Assembly (NCBI GenBank): GCA_004356455.1
Contig: SMWZ01000016.1
Coordinates: forward strand, 1-40,112
Length of the DNA: 40,112 nucleotides
Direction: 5' to 3'
DNA from: Deltaproteobacteria bacterium
Lineage (GTDB): Bacteria; Myxococcota_A; UBA9160; SZUA-336
The notes below the pieces were generated by a model. It was not told the DNA's origin and searched no databases. It saw nothing but the letters and a program-made list of their open reading frames with translations. This document shows, one piece after another, positions 1 to 6,232 of the stretch (position 1 is its first letter; each line of letters begins with the position of its first letter). A program made the position numbers and the translations under genes.

Positions 1-49
1 CCTTAGTCATCGGTATCAAGGTTTCCACGCGAACAGCATAGGCCCATGC

Positions 50-152
50 GCCGCATTTTCATCTACTCGTAACCTTCCACTTCTCATCCTGATTCGGCCC
101 TCGCCTCCGGCGCGGCTGCGACTTGATGAAAACAGCCAATTACATCTACTGG
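50..152 (+). repeat. Two copies of a CATCTACT-type terminal motif
   Basis: Two related motifs lie in the same orientation. GCCGCATTTTCATCTACTCG is at 50-69 and GCCAATTACATCTACTGG is at 135-152. Related copies recur at 743-799. Clustered copies of a short motif of this kind are typical of the ends of some insertion sequences, such as IS21-type elements that carry several terminal repeats. No transposase is visible, so remnant element ends are an inference. The rest of 1-276 shows no convincing gene; a 61-codon minus-strand frame there looks like a by-product of GC-rich sequence. Confidence 0.4.
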
Positions 153-276
153 TGAGCGGCCCTCCAGGTGCGGAAGGAGGACTCGCCCCCCCCACTGGCA
201 TTACACAAGTACTGTAATCTCACAGTGAGACTGGAATGCCAGTCCAATAGGACCTCGGCACGCCTAGGAGGGTATT

Positions 277-624
277 GTGAAGTCTCCCATCCGTTCAGCT
301 CACTGGTTGAGTAGAATCGGTCTGGTCCTTACATCGCTCTTTTTCTTCTACTACATGATCGCTTTCCCCGAAACGACTCTTTCCGATCTTCCTAAAAAGC
401 TCTCGGACGCAGCCGCCCAGCACTCGACGCAGGACGCTCTGAAACAGGAAGCCGCTCACGCGAGCCGGATCATGGCCTATACCGATTCGGCCGGCGTTTT
501 CCTTTCTGTAGTCACCGTACTCTACACGCTGGTCACGCTCGTCTTCTGGATTCTCTGTTCGCACAAGATCGGAAAGGTCCGAAGAGAACTCCAACGCGGG
601 CCTGAGCGCCTTCACCAGCCATAG
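277..624 (+). CDS. Small two-helix membrane protein of unknown function
   Basis: 115 residues from a GTG start at 277, with a strong ribosome-binding site AGGAGGG at 266-272. There are two hydrophobic segments, about residues 15-32 and 71-94. A soluble loop with several Lys, Gln and Ala residues separates them, and the tail is short and basic, so this looks like an inner-membrane hairpin protein. I do not recognise a family. Base composition is visibly lower in GC than the genes to the right. The gene sits between two clusters of repeated motifs (50-152 and 743-799), which suggests accessory cargo. The ribosome-binding site and the coherent hydrophobic pattern support a real gene. Confidence 0.65.
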   Translation: MKSPIRSAHWLSRIGLVLTSLFFFYYMIAFPETTLSDLPKKLSDAAAQHSTQDALKQEAAHASRIMAYTDSAGVFLSVVTVLYTLVTLVFWILCSHKIGKVRRELQRGPERLHQP

Positions 625-742
625 CGCCGATCGGCACCGATGTCCGCAACAGCCCTGGGCTCGCGGCCGGTGGCGCGAAATCCGTCTCGCTACTGTCTCG
701 GTTTGAGCCGGATCGAGGTGGAGAGCGATCCGCTGCTGTAAA
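625..742. other. Non-coding stretch between membrane gene and repeat cluster
   Basis: No supported gene. A 33-codon frame (ATG at about 640, ending in TAA near 741) has no recognisable domain or ribosome-binding site and is not called. Confidence 0.4.
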
Positions 743-799
743 GCCGCAATTACATCTACCGTGAGGAGTAGATGTAATGCCGCAATTTCATCTACTCGG
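743..799. repeat. Cluster of terminal-type motifs with an inverted pair
   Basis: GCCGCAATTACATCTACC at 743-760 is followed by an inverted copy, GTAGATGTAAT at 768-778. A third copy, GCCGCAATTTCATCTACTCGG, is at 779-799. The arms 749-759 and 768-778 are perfect 11-base complements with an 8-base loop. Together with the motifs at 50-152 this frames the 115-residue gene. It is probably a decayed or non-autonomous mobile element end; the family is not proven. Confidence 0.5.
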
Positions 800-1070
800 C
801 TACACCCGGGGCCGACCCCCTACCTCCTCGCCTCGCCCCCGCCTGTGCAACCGCTCCAGCCCCGCGCGGATCGCGCGGGAGCTCGTGCGAGAGACGGAAG
901 CTCGGGCTTACATGCCTCCGATTCTCGAAGAGGAGGCCCGACTCGCACAGCTCGAAGGGGACGACGCTGGCTTCCAGGAGAAGCTCCGCCAAGCCCACCG
1001 CCTCTTCACTGAGATGGGTGCGACCGGGCACGCGGAGCGGGTGGCGAGGGAGCTGGGTGGAGCGTCATGA
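777..1070 (+). pseudogene. C-terminal remnant of a cyclase/AAA-TPR type regulator
   Basis: Only the last two thirds of this 97-codon frame looks like protein, from about 862. It has a helical TPR-like pattern ending in LFTEMGATGHAERVAREL. That ending is typical of the C-terminal TPR tail of large class III adenylate cyclase/ATPase proteins, which normally exceed 1000 residues. The first 28 codons are read through the repeat cluster at 743-799 and are unlike protein. The gene body appears to have been lost, with the junction at or near the repeats. Its stop overlaps the next ATG (ATGA, 1067-1070), an arrangement that may preserve an ancestral tandem gene order. Confidence 0.55.
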
Positions 1071-1261
1071 GCTTTCTCGAGACCGTCGAGCAGGCGCGCG
1101 CGTTCCTCGAGCGGATCGGTCGCGTCTTCTCGGTCTTGGACGCCCCTCTCAACAGGCGCTCCATAGCGCAGCTCGCTGCAACTGCTCCCGGGGGCAGTTC
1201 GCGCGTTCATCGTCTCAGCTCCCTTCCATGCGTTGGGTGGGGTGTGTCGGATTATGAATAG
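1067..1261 (+). pseudogene. N-terminal remnant of a second cyclase/ATPase-type gene
   Basis: The first 20 or so residues, MSFLETVEQARAFLERIGRV, resemble the conserved N-terminus of the same adenylate cyclase/AAA-TPR family, which usually starts with a phrase of this kind leading into a helix-turn-helix-like region. After about codon 20 the resemblance is lost and the frame stops at codon 64. This looks like an intact start fused to unrelated DNA. The ATGA overlap with the previous remnant suggests two tandem paralogues before deletion. Family resemblance is from memory of these proteins. Confidence 0.45.
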
Positions 1262-1305
1262 CTGAAATAGATGGTGAATATCCCCGGGATCGGCTCAGGC
1301 GGGCT

Positions 1306-1659
1306 TCATTCCCCGCACGCCTGCAGGTAATCGACTCTAGCGTCGATCTTGCGGTTGTAAGAGCCGAAGGCCACCCGCCAGTGATCGAGGTAGACGCTGC
1401 GGTAGGGCTTCCCGATGAAGCTGTCCCGCAGCACGCTGAGCAGGATCATGGGGGGCATGATCGCCTGCAGGCCCTGCCCCAGCCGCCACAGACCGCTCCC
1501 GTGGCTGGCCTCCAGCTGTTCCGTGCTCTGTCCACATTCCGGTGGCTGCTGCAATATCTCCCTCGCATCGGGATTCATCCCCGCGCATCCGCTGACGAGC
1601 AGCGCGCACACGACGGACAGCGCCACTCCGCTCCGTAAGCTGGGCCTGAACTGGTTCAC
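1306..1659 (-). CDS. Predicted lipoprotein, unknown function
   Basis: 117 residues from GTG at 1659, with a GGAGG ribosome-binding site seven bases upstream (1667-1671 on the minus strand). The N-terminus is a signal peptide with a basic n-region and a hydrophobic core. It ends in the lipobox VSGC, with Cys25 as the predicted lipidation site. The mature part is about 93 residues with no recognised domain. A hydrophobic patch around residues 66-78 could be a second membrane-contacting segment. The gene stands alone on this strand, divergent from the DUF99 gene at 1793. Confidence 0.75.
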   Translation of the reverse strand: MNQFRPSLRSGVALSVVCALLVSGCAGMNPDAREILQQPPECGQSTEQLEASHGSGLWRLGQGLQAIMPPMILLSVLRDSFIGKPYRSVYLDHWRVAFGSYNRKIDARVDYLQACGE

Positions 1660-1792
1660 TCCCGAGCCTCCTTCCCCTGTGTGGCTTAGCGCTGGCGCGC
1701 ATTCTCGCGCCCAGCATCCCGCAAACGCAAGCGGAGCTGCGCGGCTGAGGGCAGCTGAGCTAACGGCTGGACGAGCGGATAAGCTCCCCGCG

Positions 1793-2362
1793 ATGGGTCA
1801 GGCCGGGCGTCCCCATATTCTCGGCATCGACGACGGACCGTTCGAGAAAAGCGCGAGCCGGGAGGTGGCCGTTGTGGGCGTGGTGATGGAGGGGGCGGAC
1901 CTGGTCGAGGGCGTCGCGCTGACCTCATTTCCCGTTGATGGACCCGACGTAACAGCGTTCCTGGCCGATTGGGTCGCAGGGCTGCGCTTCCGCCCGGCGC
2001 TTCAGGGCATCGTGCTCGGCGGTATTACGATCGCGGGTCTGGCCGTGGTGGACATGGTTCTCCTCTCCCAGCGGCTCGGCCTTCCCGTCCTGGTCGTGAA
2101 CCGTCGCGACCCTTCCAACCAGCGACTCAACGGTGCGCTGGAAGCTGCGGGTTTGGCGGACCGGCGTGATGTCGTCGAGCGCACACCGCCCGCGGTCGAG
2201 GTCGAGAGCGGGCTCTTCCTCTCGTACGCTGGCACCGAGCGGGAGGCTGCCGCAGTCATGGTGCGGGCCACTTTGCGCAAGTCGACCCTGCCCGAGCCGC
2301 TGCGCCTGGCACACCTGATCGCACGCGCGCTGGTGACGGGCGAGTCGCGCGGACGCGTCTAG
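1793..2362 (+). CDS. DUF99 family protein (endonuclease dU-like)
   Basis: 189 residues from ATG at 1793. The frame is open further upstream, but that part lacks family sequence. Visible family signatures are GIDDGPF near residues 11-17, a strand repeatedly reading VVGVVMEG, the VDG...T..L.. stretch, a central GITIAGLAVVDM-like core, and VLVVNRRDP. DUF99 has been called endonuclease dU and is related to the endonuclease V fold; it is best known from archaea. A role in repair of deaminated bases would be inference from the family. The stop codon TAG (2360-2362) overlaps the stop of the convergent MaoC-like gene through a shared CTAG. Confidence 0.82.
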   Translation: MGQAGRPHILGIDDGPFEKSASREVAVVGVVMEGADLVEGVALTSFPVDGPDVTAFLADWVAGLRFRPALQGIVLGGITIAGLAVVDMVLLSQRLGLPVLVVNRRDPSNQRLNGALEAAGLADRRDVVERTPPAVEVESGLFLSYAGTEREAAAVMVRATLRKSTLPEPLRLAHLIARALVTGESRGRV

Positions 2363-2766
2363 ATGCGGACGGTCGCCGTGCCTAGTACCCGCGTCTCGCC
2401 CGCCTCGTTCACGATGGTGAGATCGATGTCGACGCTGGAGGCGTCGGGCTCCGTCTCCGTGATCACCCCGCGACAGCGCGCCTGCGAGTCGACCACGATC
2501 GGTGCTCGGAACACGGTGTCGAGCTTGCGGATCTGACAGCCCGGGGCCCACTTGTGGATCATGGCGGCCAGAATCCCCTGGCTCATGATTCCGGGAACGA
2601 TAGCTCCGGGCAGACCCTCCCGGCGCGCCTGCTCGTGATCGGTGAAGCGGCCCACGCGGCCGACGCCGACGGCCTCGGCGAAGCTGCGAACGGCGCTGAG
2701 ACTGATGTCCGGCGCGTACTCCGGCAGCTCATCCCCCAGCTCGATGTCCTGAAAGCGCCGCTGCAT
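2359..2766 (-). CDS. MaoC-like hot-dog protein, second of a pair
   Basis: 135 residues from ATG at 2766. The frame stays open upstream, but that part is read through the neighbouring gene. The sequence fits the MaoC/hot-dog fold, with the helix region REGLPGAIVPGIMSQG and later beta strands. MaoC hydratases hydrate 2-enoyl-CoA with an Asp/His pair in a D-x4-H motif. Here the matching stretch, about residues 32-43, reads EAVGVGRVGRFTD with no His, so classical catalysis is doubtful. It is last in an overlap-coupled operon, 11 bases after its partner, which suggests an obligate heterodimer. It may be non-catalytic or bind an acyl group. Confidence 0.75.
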   Translation of the reverse strand: MQRRFQDIELGDELPEYAPDISLSAVRSFAEAVGVGRVGRFTDHEQARREGLPGAIVPGIMSQGILAAMIHKWAPGCQIRKLDTVFRAPIVVDSQARCRGVITETEPDASSVDIDLTIVNEAGETRVLGTATVRI

Positions 2767-2777
2767 CTGTACTTCCC

Positions 2778-3215
2778 TTATTCTGGATCGGGCTGGCGCA
2801 CCAGACGCCAGTCCACGATCGAGACCGGTTGGCCATCCTGATTGAAGAATTCCATGCGGTGCACGATGAAGATCATGGGCCCGGAGCGCCCCGTCTTCTC
2901 GTAGATGTCCGCGATCTTGCTGCGGGCGGTGAGCGTGTCGTTGGGCCGCAGCGGACCCAGTACCTCGACCGTCTTGCCGGCATCGAACCCACGGGCGCCG
3001 AGGTCGGGGAACGCTTCGGGCAGGATGCGGCGGCTCACGTACTTCGACGTGAACGTGGGCGGCGCCTGGAAGTCGGGATGCGAGGGATCCGTGAAGCGCG
3101 GCTCGGTCTCGCCGCAGGCGCGCGCGAAGGCCAGGATGCCCTTCTCGCTGACCTTGAACTCGGCCACGTCGAACTCCTGGCCGATCCACTTGCGATCGAT
3201 GCTGATCAGCGCCAC
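2778..3215 (-). CDS. FAS1-like/MaoC N-terminal type dehydratase subunit
   Basis: 145 residues from GTG at 3215. It matches the FAS1-like dehydratase domain, as in HadA-type and ChsH2-type subunits. Near residues 33-53 it has the stretch ACGETEPRFTDPSHP leading into APPTF, followed by the long hot-dog strands. In known heterodimers this half usually supplies the substrate tunnel while the partner supplies the catalytic Asp/His. The start overlaps the end of the PHP gene by 10 bases, so translational coupling is likely. Its partner follows 11 bases later. Probable role: hydration or dehydration of an acyl-CoA thioester; substrate unknown. Confidence 0.75.
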   Translation of the reverse strand: MALISIDRKWIGQEFDVAEFKVSEKGILAFARACGETEPRFTDPSHPDFQAPPTFTSKYVSRRILPEAFPDLGARGFDAGKTVEVLGPLRPNDTLTARSKIADIYEKTGRSGPMIFIVHRMEFFNQDGQPVSIVDWRLVRQPDPE

Positions 3216-3832
3216 GACACCGCCTCGAACGATCCCTCTTTCAGAGCCATCACCAACTCCTCCATCGAGCGAATGTCGCGCTCGAACTTGGTTGCGCAGA
3301 GCCCGATCTGGCTCACCAGGTGCGCATCACTCCCGCCGACGCCGTAGTAGCCGAGCTCGCGCGCCAGCGCCAGCGATGCCTCATCCTCGCCCGCACGACT
3401 GCCGCCATTGTACACCTCGATCACCCGCACGCCCTCGATCGGCCCGCGCTCCTCGTAGTGCGCGACCATGCCCACGGTCGGCCGGCCCGGATGACACGGC
3501 ACCGCGATTCCTCCGCAGCGATCCGCGGCCTGGACGACGTCCGCCAGCTTCAGGTCGATGGCACCGAAGTCGAACGCGTTCAGCAGGTCCTCGTTCACCC
3601 CGAAGACCAGAACGTGTCCGTAATCCGTCTCTACCTCGCTGCCCTTCAGGATCAGGAGGTCGTGCTCGTCCTCGAGCTCGCGGTAGTCCGACTCGTCATC
3701 GAACTGACGGTGCTCGGTGAGCACCAGGCCGTGGATCGGGATCTCACGTTTGTGGATCCAGCGGCAATAGCTCGAGACCTTGGCGCGCCCGTCGTCCGAC
3801 TTCGTGGAGTGGTTGTGCAGGTCGATGATCAT
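3206..3832 (-). CDS. PHP-domain metal-dependent hydrolase
   Basis: 208 residues from ATG at 3832. The PHP metal-site pattern looks complete: DLHNHST at residues 4-10, a Glu/His region in SEVETDYGHVLVFG, CHPGRP in the middle, and GGSDAH near residue 170. PHP proteins are phosphoesterases that use two or three metal ions; free-standing ones act on small phosphates or nucleic-acid ends. It overlaps its upstream neighbour by four bases (ATGA) and its downstream one by ten, so it is embedded in an acyl-CoA-type operon. That is an unusual companion, and its substrate cannot be read from sequence. Confidence 0.85.
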   Translation of the reverse strand: MIIDLHNHSTKSDDGRAKVSSYCRWIHKREIPIHGLVLTEHRQFDDESDYRELEDEHDLLILKGSEVETDYGHVLVFGVNEDLLNAFDFGAIDLKLADVVQAADRCGGIAVPCHPGRPTVGMVAHYEERGPIEGVRVIEVYNGGSRAGEDEASLALARELGYYGVGGSDAHLVSQIGLCATKFERDIRSMEELVMALKEGSFEAVSWR

Positions 3833-4239
3833 AACGGGTGAAATCTCGGGACGGCGATGTCTCCCTCGAGCTGCGCGTATTCGACCTCGACGGGCAGGCC
3901 GATGCGCACGTTTTCCGGGGAACAGCCGACGATGTTGGTGAGCAGCCGCACGCCTTCCTCCAGCTCAACGTAGGCGAGCACATACGGTAGCGCTTCGCGG
4001 AAGCCGGGCGCCTGGTTCTGGTGTGTGACGGTGAAGCTGTAGACCGTGCCGCGGCCGCTCGCTGGGAAGTGCTCGATTTCATCGGACAGGCACGAGACAC
4101 AGAGCGCGCGCGGCCGATGCTGGAGGGTTCCGCAGCTCCGACAGCGTTGCAGGATGAGCTCGTGCCGCCCACAGCCCTCCCAGTAGGCACGCGTCTCCCA
4201 GTCGACGCCGGGCCTGGGATGCTTGATTGGTTTGGTCAT
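3829..4239 (-). CDS. DUF35 Zn-ribbon/OB-fold acyl-CoA-associated protein
   Basis: 136 residues from ATG at 4239. An N-terminal helix precedes a rubredoxin-like zinc ribbon with Cys33, Cys36, Cys47 and Cys50, followed by an OB-fold with GTVYSFTVTHQ. Proteins of this family pair with thiolase-fold enzymes. In steroid side-chain degradation the DUF35 domain of ChsH2 is needed for the aldolase Ltp2. Here the gene directly follows such a thiolase-fold gene with a four-base overlap, supporting a two-subunit enzyme. It ends by overlapping the PHP gene by four bases. Confidence 0.88.
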   Translation of the reverse strand: MTKPIKHPRPGVDWETRAYWEGCGRHELILQRCRSCGTLQHRPRALCVSCLSDEIEHFPASGRGTVYSFTVTHQNQAPGFREALPYVLAYVELEEGVRLLTNIVGCSPENVRIGLPVEVEYAQLEGDIAVPRFHPL

Positions 4240-5396
4240 CGGTCTCGCTCCAGGATCAGCGTGGCACCGCTATGGAGGGTGCTCAGGAGACCCCCGGTTC
4301 CGTGCACGAGCGCGCGCTCGGCGCCCTCCACCTGGCGCGGTCCGCACTCGCGGCGCAGCTGCTTGACCGCTTCGATCACCAGGAAGATGCCGCGCATGCC
4401 GGGATGGTTCGAGGAGAGGCCCCCGCCGTCGAGGTTGACCGGCAGCGCGGAGCCCAGGCTGATGGCCCCGCTCTCGATGAAGCTGCCGCCCTCGCCGGGC
4501 TTGCAGAAGCCCAGGGCCTCGAGCGTGACGAGAACCGTAATCGTGAAGGAGTCGTAGATCATGCACAGGTCGATCTCGTCGCGTGTGACGCCTGCCATAC
4601 GGAAAGCCTCGTCGCTCGACTGCTTGGCGGCGATCGTGAGGAGATCGGGCGCACCGATCTCCTGGTGCCAGACCGCCTCACCCGAACCCAGCAACAGCGC
4701 GGGCTTCTGCTTGAGGTCCCGCGCGTGGTCGAGGCTCGTGACCACCAGCGCGCCTCCACCATCGCTCATGATGCAGCAATCCAGGAGGTGGAGCGGCTCC
4801 GAGATCATGCGACTCGCGAGCACATCCTCGATGCGGATGGGACTGCGCATCTTCGCGACGGGATTGAGGACGGCATGTCGCCGCATCGTTACTGCGATCT
4901 CAGCGAGCTGCTCACTCGTCGTTCCGTACTTCTGCATATGGCGTTGAGCGACGAGCGCGTAGCTGCCGACGGTCGTGAGGCCATAGGGGGTGGAGAAGGC
5001 GGTCGCGGGGTCCCGGCCGATTTGGCCTCCGGTACCGATGGCCATCGCGTTCGAGGCGGCCGTGCTGCCGTAGAGAATCAGCGCGACCCGGCACAGGCCC
5101 GCGTGGATCGCCGCCGCCGCGTGGGCGACGTGAGCGACGAACGACGAGCCCCCGATGTTCGTGCCATCGATGTAACGCGGCTTCAGGTTCAGGTACTCGG
5201 CCAGGGTCACCACGCCCATCGGACCCATCTCCATGCCGGCCGCGAAGAGACCGTCCACGTCTACTAGCCCGAGCCCGCAATCCTCGAGCGCAGCGCGCGC
5301 GGACTCAGCCATGATCTGCGACGCCGTCCTGTCCGGGGCCCAGCGCGTGGGGTGCTCATGGACGCCCGCGATGGCGATGCTTCGCGAAAGGCTCAT
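4236..5396 (-). CDS. Thiolase-fold lipid-transfer/aldolase-like protein (Ltp2/SCPx type)
   Basis: 386 residues, full length for the non-condensing thiolase family, from ATG at 5396. In true thiolases an active Cys lies near residue 85. Here that stretch is IGGSSFVAHV (residues 81-90), with Ser in place of Cys. The C-terminal Cys motif is also absent (HGTGGLLSTLHSG), while the GG..SNHPGMRG His region is kept. This pattern fits the Ltp2-type retro-aldolases that act with a DUF35 partner on CoA thioesters. It overlaps both neighbours by four bases. A carbon-carbon cleavage step in breakdown of a steroid or branched chain is inferred; the substrate is unknown. Confidence 0.85.
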   Translation of the reverse strand: MSLSRSIAIAGVHEHPTRWAPDRTASQIMAESARAALEDCGLGLVDVDGLFAAGMEMGPMGVVTLAEYLNLKPRYIDGTNIGGSSFVAHVAHAAAAIHAGLCRVALILYGSTAASNAMAIGTGGQIGRDPATAFSTPYGLTTVGSYALVAQRHMQKYGTTSEQLAEIAVTMRRHAVLNPVAKMRSPIRIEDVLASRMISEPLHLLDCCIMSDGGGALVVTSLDHARDLKQKPALLLGSGEAVWHQEIGAPDLLTIAAKQSSDEAFRMAGVTRDEIDLCMIYDSFTITVLVTLEALGFCKPGEGGSFIESGAISLGSALPVNLDGGGLSSNHPGMRGIFLVIEAVKQLRRECGPRQVEGAERALVHGTGGLLSTLHSGATLILERDR

Positions 5397-6202
5397 CGGG
5401 CGAGGTCCGCGAGGAAGCGGTCTACGCCCCCGGCAAGGGCCTCGGGTGCCTCGAGCGGGAGCATGTGGCCGGCCTTGGGCACGATCAGCTTTCGGGCGCT
5501 GCGCAAGCGAGCGCTCAGGAGCTCTGCCTGCGCGGCGAGCGCGGGCTGCTCGTCCTCTCCCCAGACGATGAGAGTCGGTGCCGCCAGCGCGTCCAGCCGT
5601 TTATCTGCGTTCCAGTCGCGCGCTGCGAGCATGTCCCCGAAACGCGCGCGCGGGTCGGTCTTCATGTCCTCCATGAAGCCCTGGCGCAGGATCTCGGGGG
5701 AGGCCGCCGCCGAGAAGAGCTCCCGGCTGAAGGGTCGCCGCTCCCTGCCCTCCGTCACGCGCCGGTGCAGATCCAGCACCGAATCGAGGATCTCGAGGCG
5801 CGCACCGCTCGAGCAGAGCACGAGCGCCCGCACCTCCTGCGGGTAGCGCAAGGCGTACTCCAGGGCGATCGCGCTGCCCAGTGAGTGTCCCAGCAATACC
5901 GGCTGGCGCAGATCGAGCTTCTCGATCACGGCGCGCGTGAAGTCGGTCATGCGCTCGACCGAGCCGAGGCTATCGAGTCCGCCCGAGCGCCCGTGTCCAG
6001 GCTGATCGAAGGCAAGAGGGCTGTGATGCTTGGCGAGCCGCTGCATGAATGGCGCAAACACGGCACCGTTTCCTCCCACCCCGTGCAGACAGAGCACGCT
6101 CTCTCCACGGCTCTGATCGGGAGCGACCCCCGGCAGGGTCGTCGTTCCAGTGTGGTGGAGGTAAGTCGCGACGCCCTCGATGGTGAAGTACTTCTGCGGC
6201 AC
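5393..6202 (-). CDS. Alpha/beta hydrolase
   Basis: 269 residues from ATG at 6202. The fold is complete: oxyanion motif HGVGG at 40-44, nucleophile elbow GHSLGS with Ser107, acid in WGEDE (Asp218), and His246 in AGHMLPLE. No signal peptide, so it is cytoplasmic. It is first in the overlap-coupled operon running to 2359 and ends four bases inside the thiolase-fold gene. It could hydrolyse a ring, lactone or ester upstream of the CoA-dependent steps; the exact substrate is not readable. Its start lies only 30 bases from that of the divergent patatin gene, so the two promoters must overlap the coding regions. Confidence 0.88.
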   Translation of the reverse strand: MPQKYFTIEGVATYLHHTGTTTLPGVAPDQSRGESVLCLHGVGGNGAVFAPFMQRLAKHHSPLAFDQPGHGRSGGLDSLGSVERMTDFTRAVIEKLDLRQPVLLGHSLGSAIALEYALRYPQEVRALVLCSSGARLEILDSVLDLHRRVTEGRERRPFSRELFSAAASPEILRQGFMEDMKTDPRARFGDMLAARDWNADKRLDALAAPTLIVWGEDEQPALAAQAELLSARLRSARKLIVPKAGHMLPLEAPEALAGGVDRFLADLAR

Positions 6203-6232
6203 GGCAAGCAGGGTACTTGGCGCTTGATTTCC

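Noticed and set aside
16-201. 61-codon minus-strand frame over the first repeat motifs
   Set aside because: It has no domain and reads through repeat motifs, so it is probably chance.
1415-1792. Upstream extension of the DUF99 frame
   Set aside because: It is antisense to a well-supported lipoprotein gene and has no DUF99 sequence; ATG 1793 begins the family pattern.
4227-5267. Long plus-strand frame of 346 codons opposite the thiolase-fold gene
   Set aside because: It is a GC-rich mirror frame with no domain; the minus-strand gene has clear family motifs and coupling.
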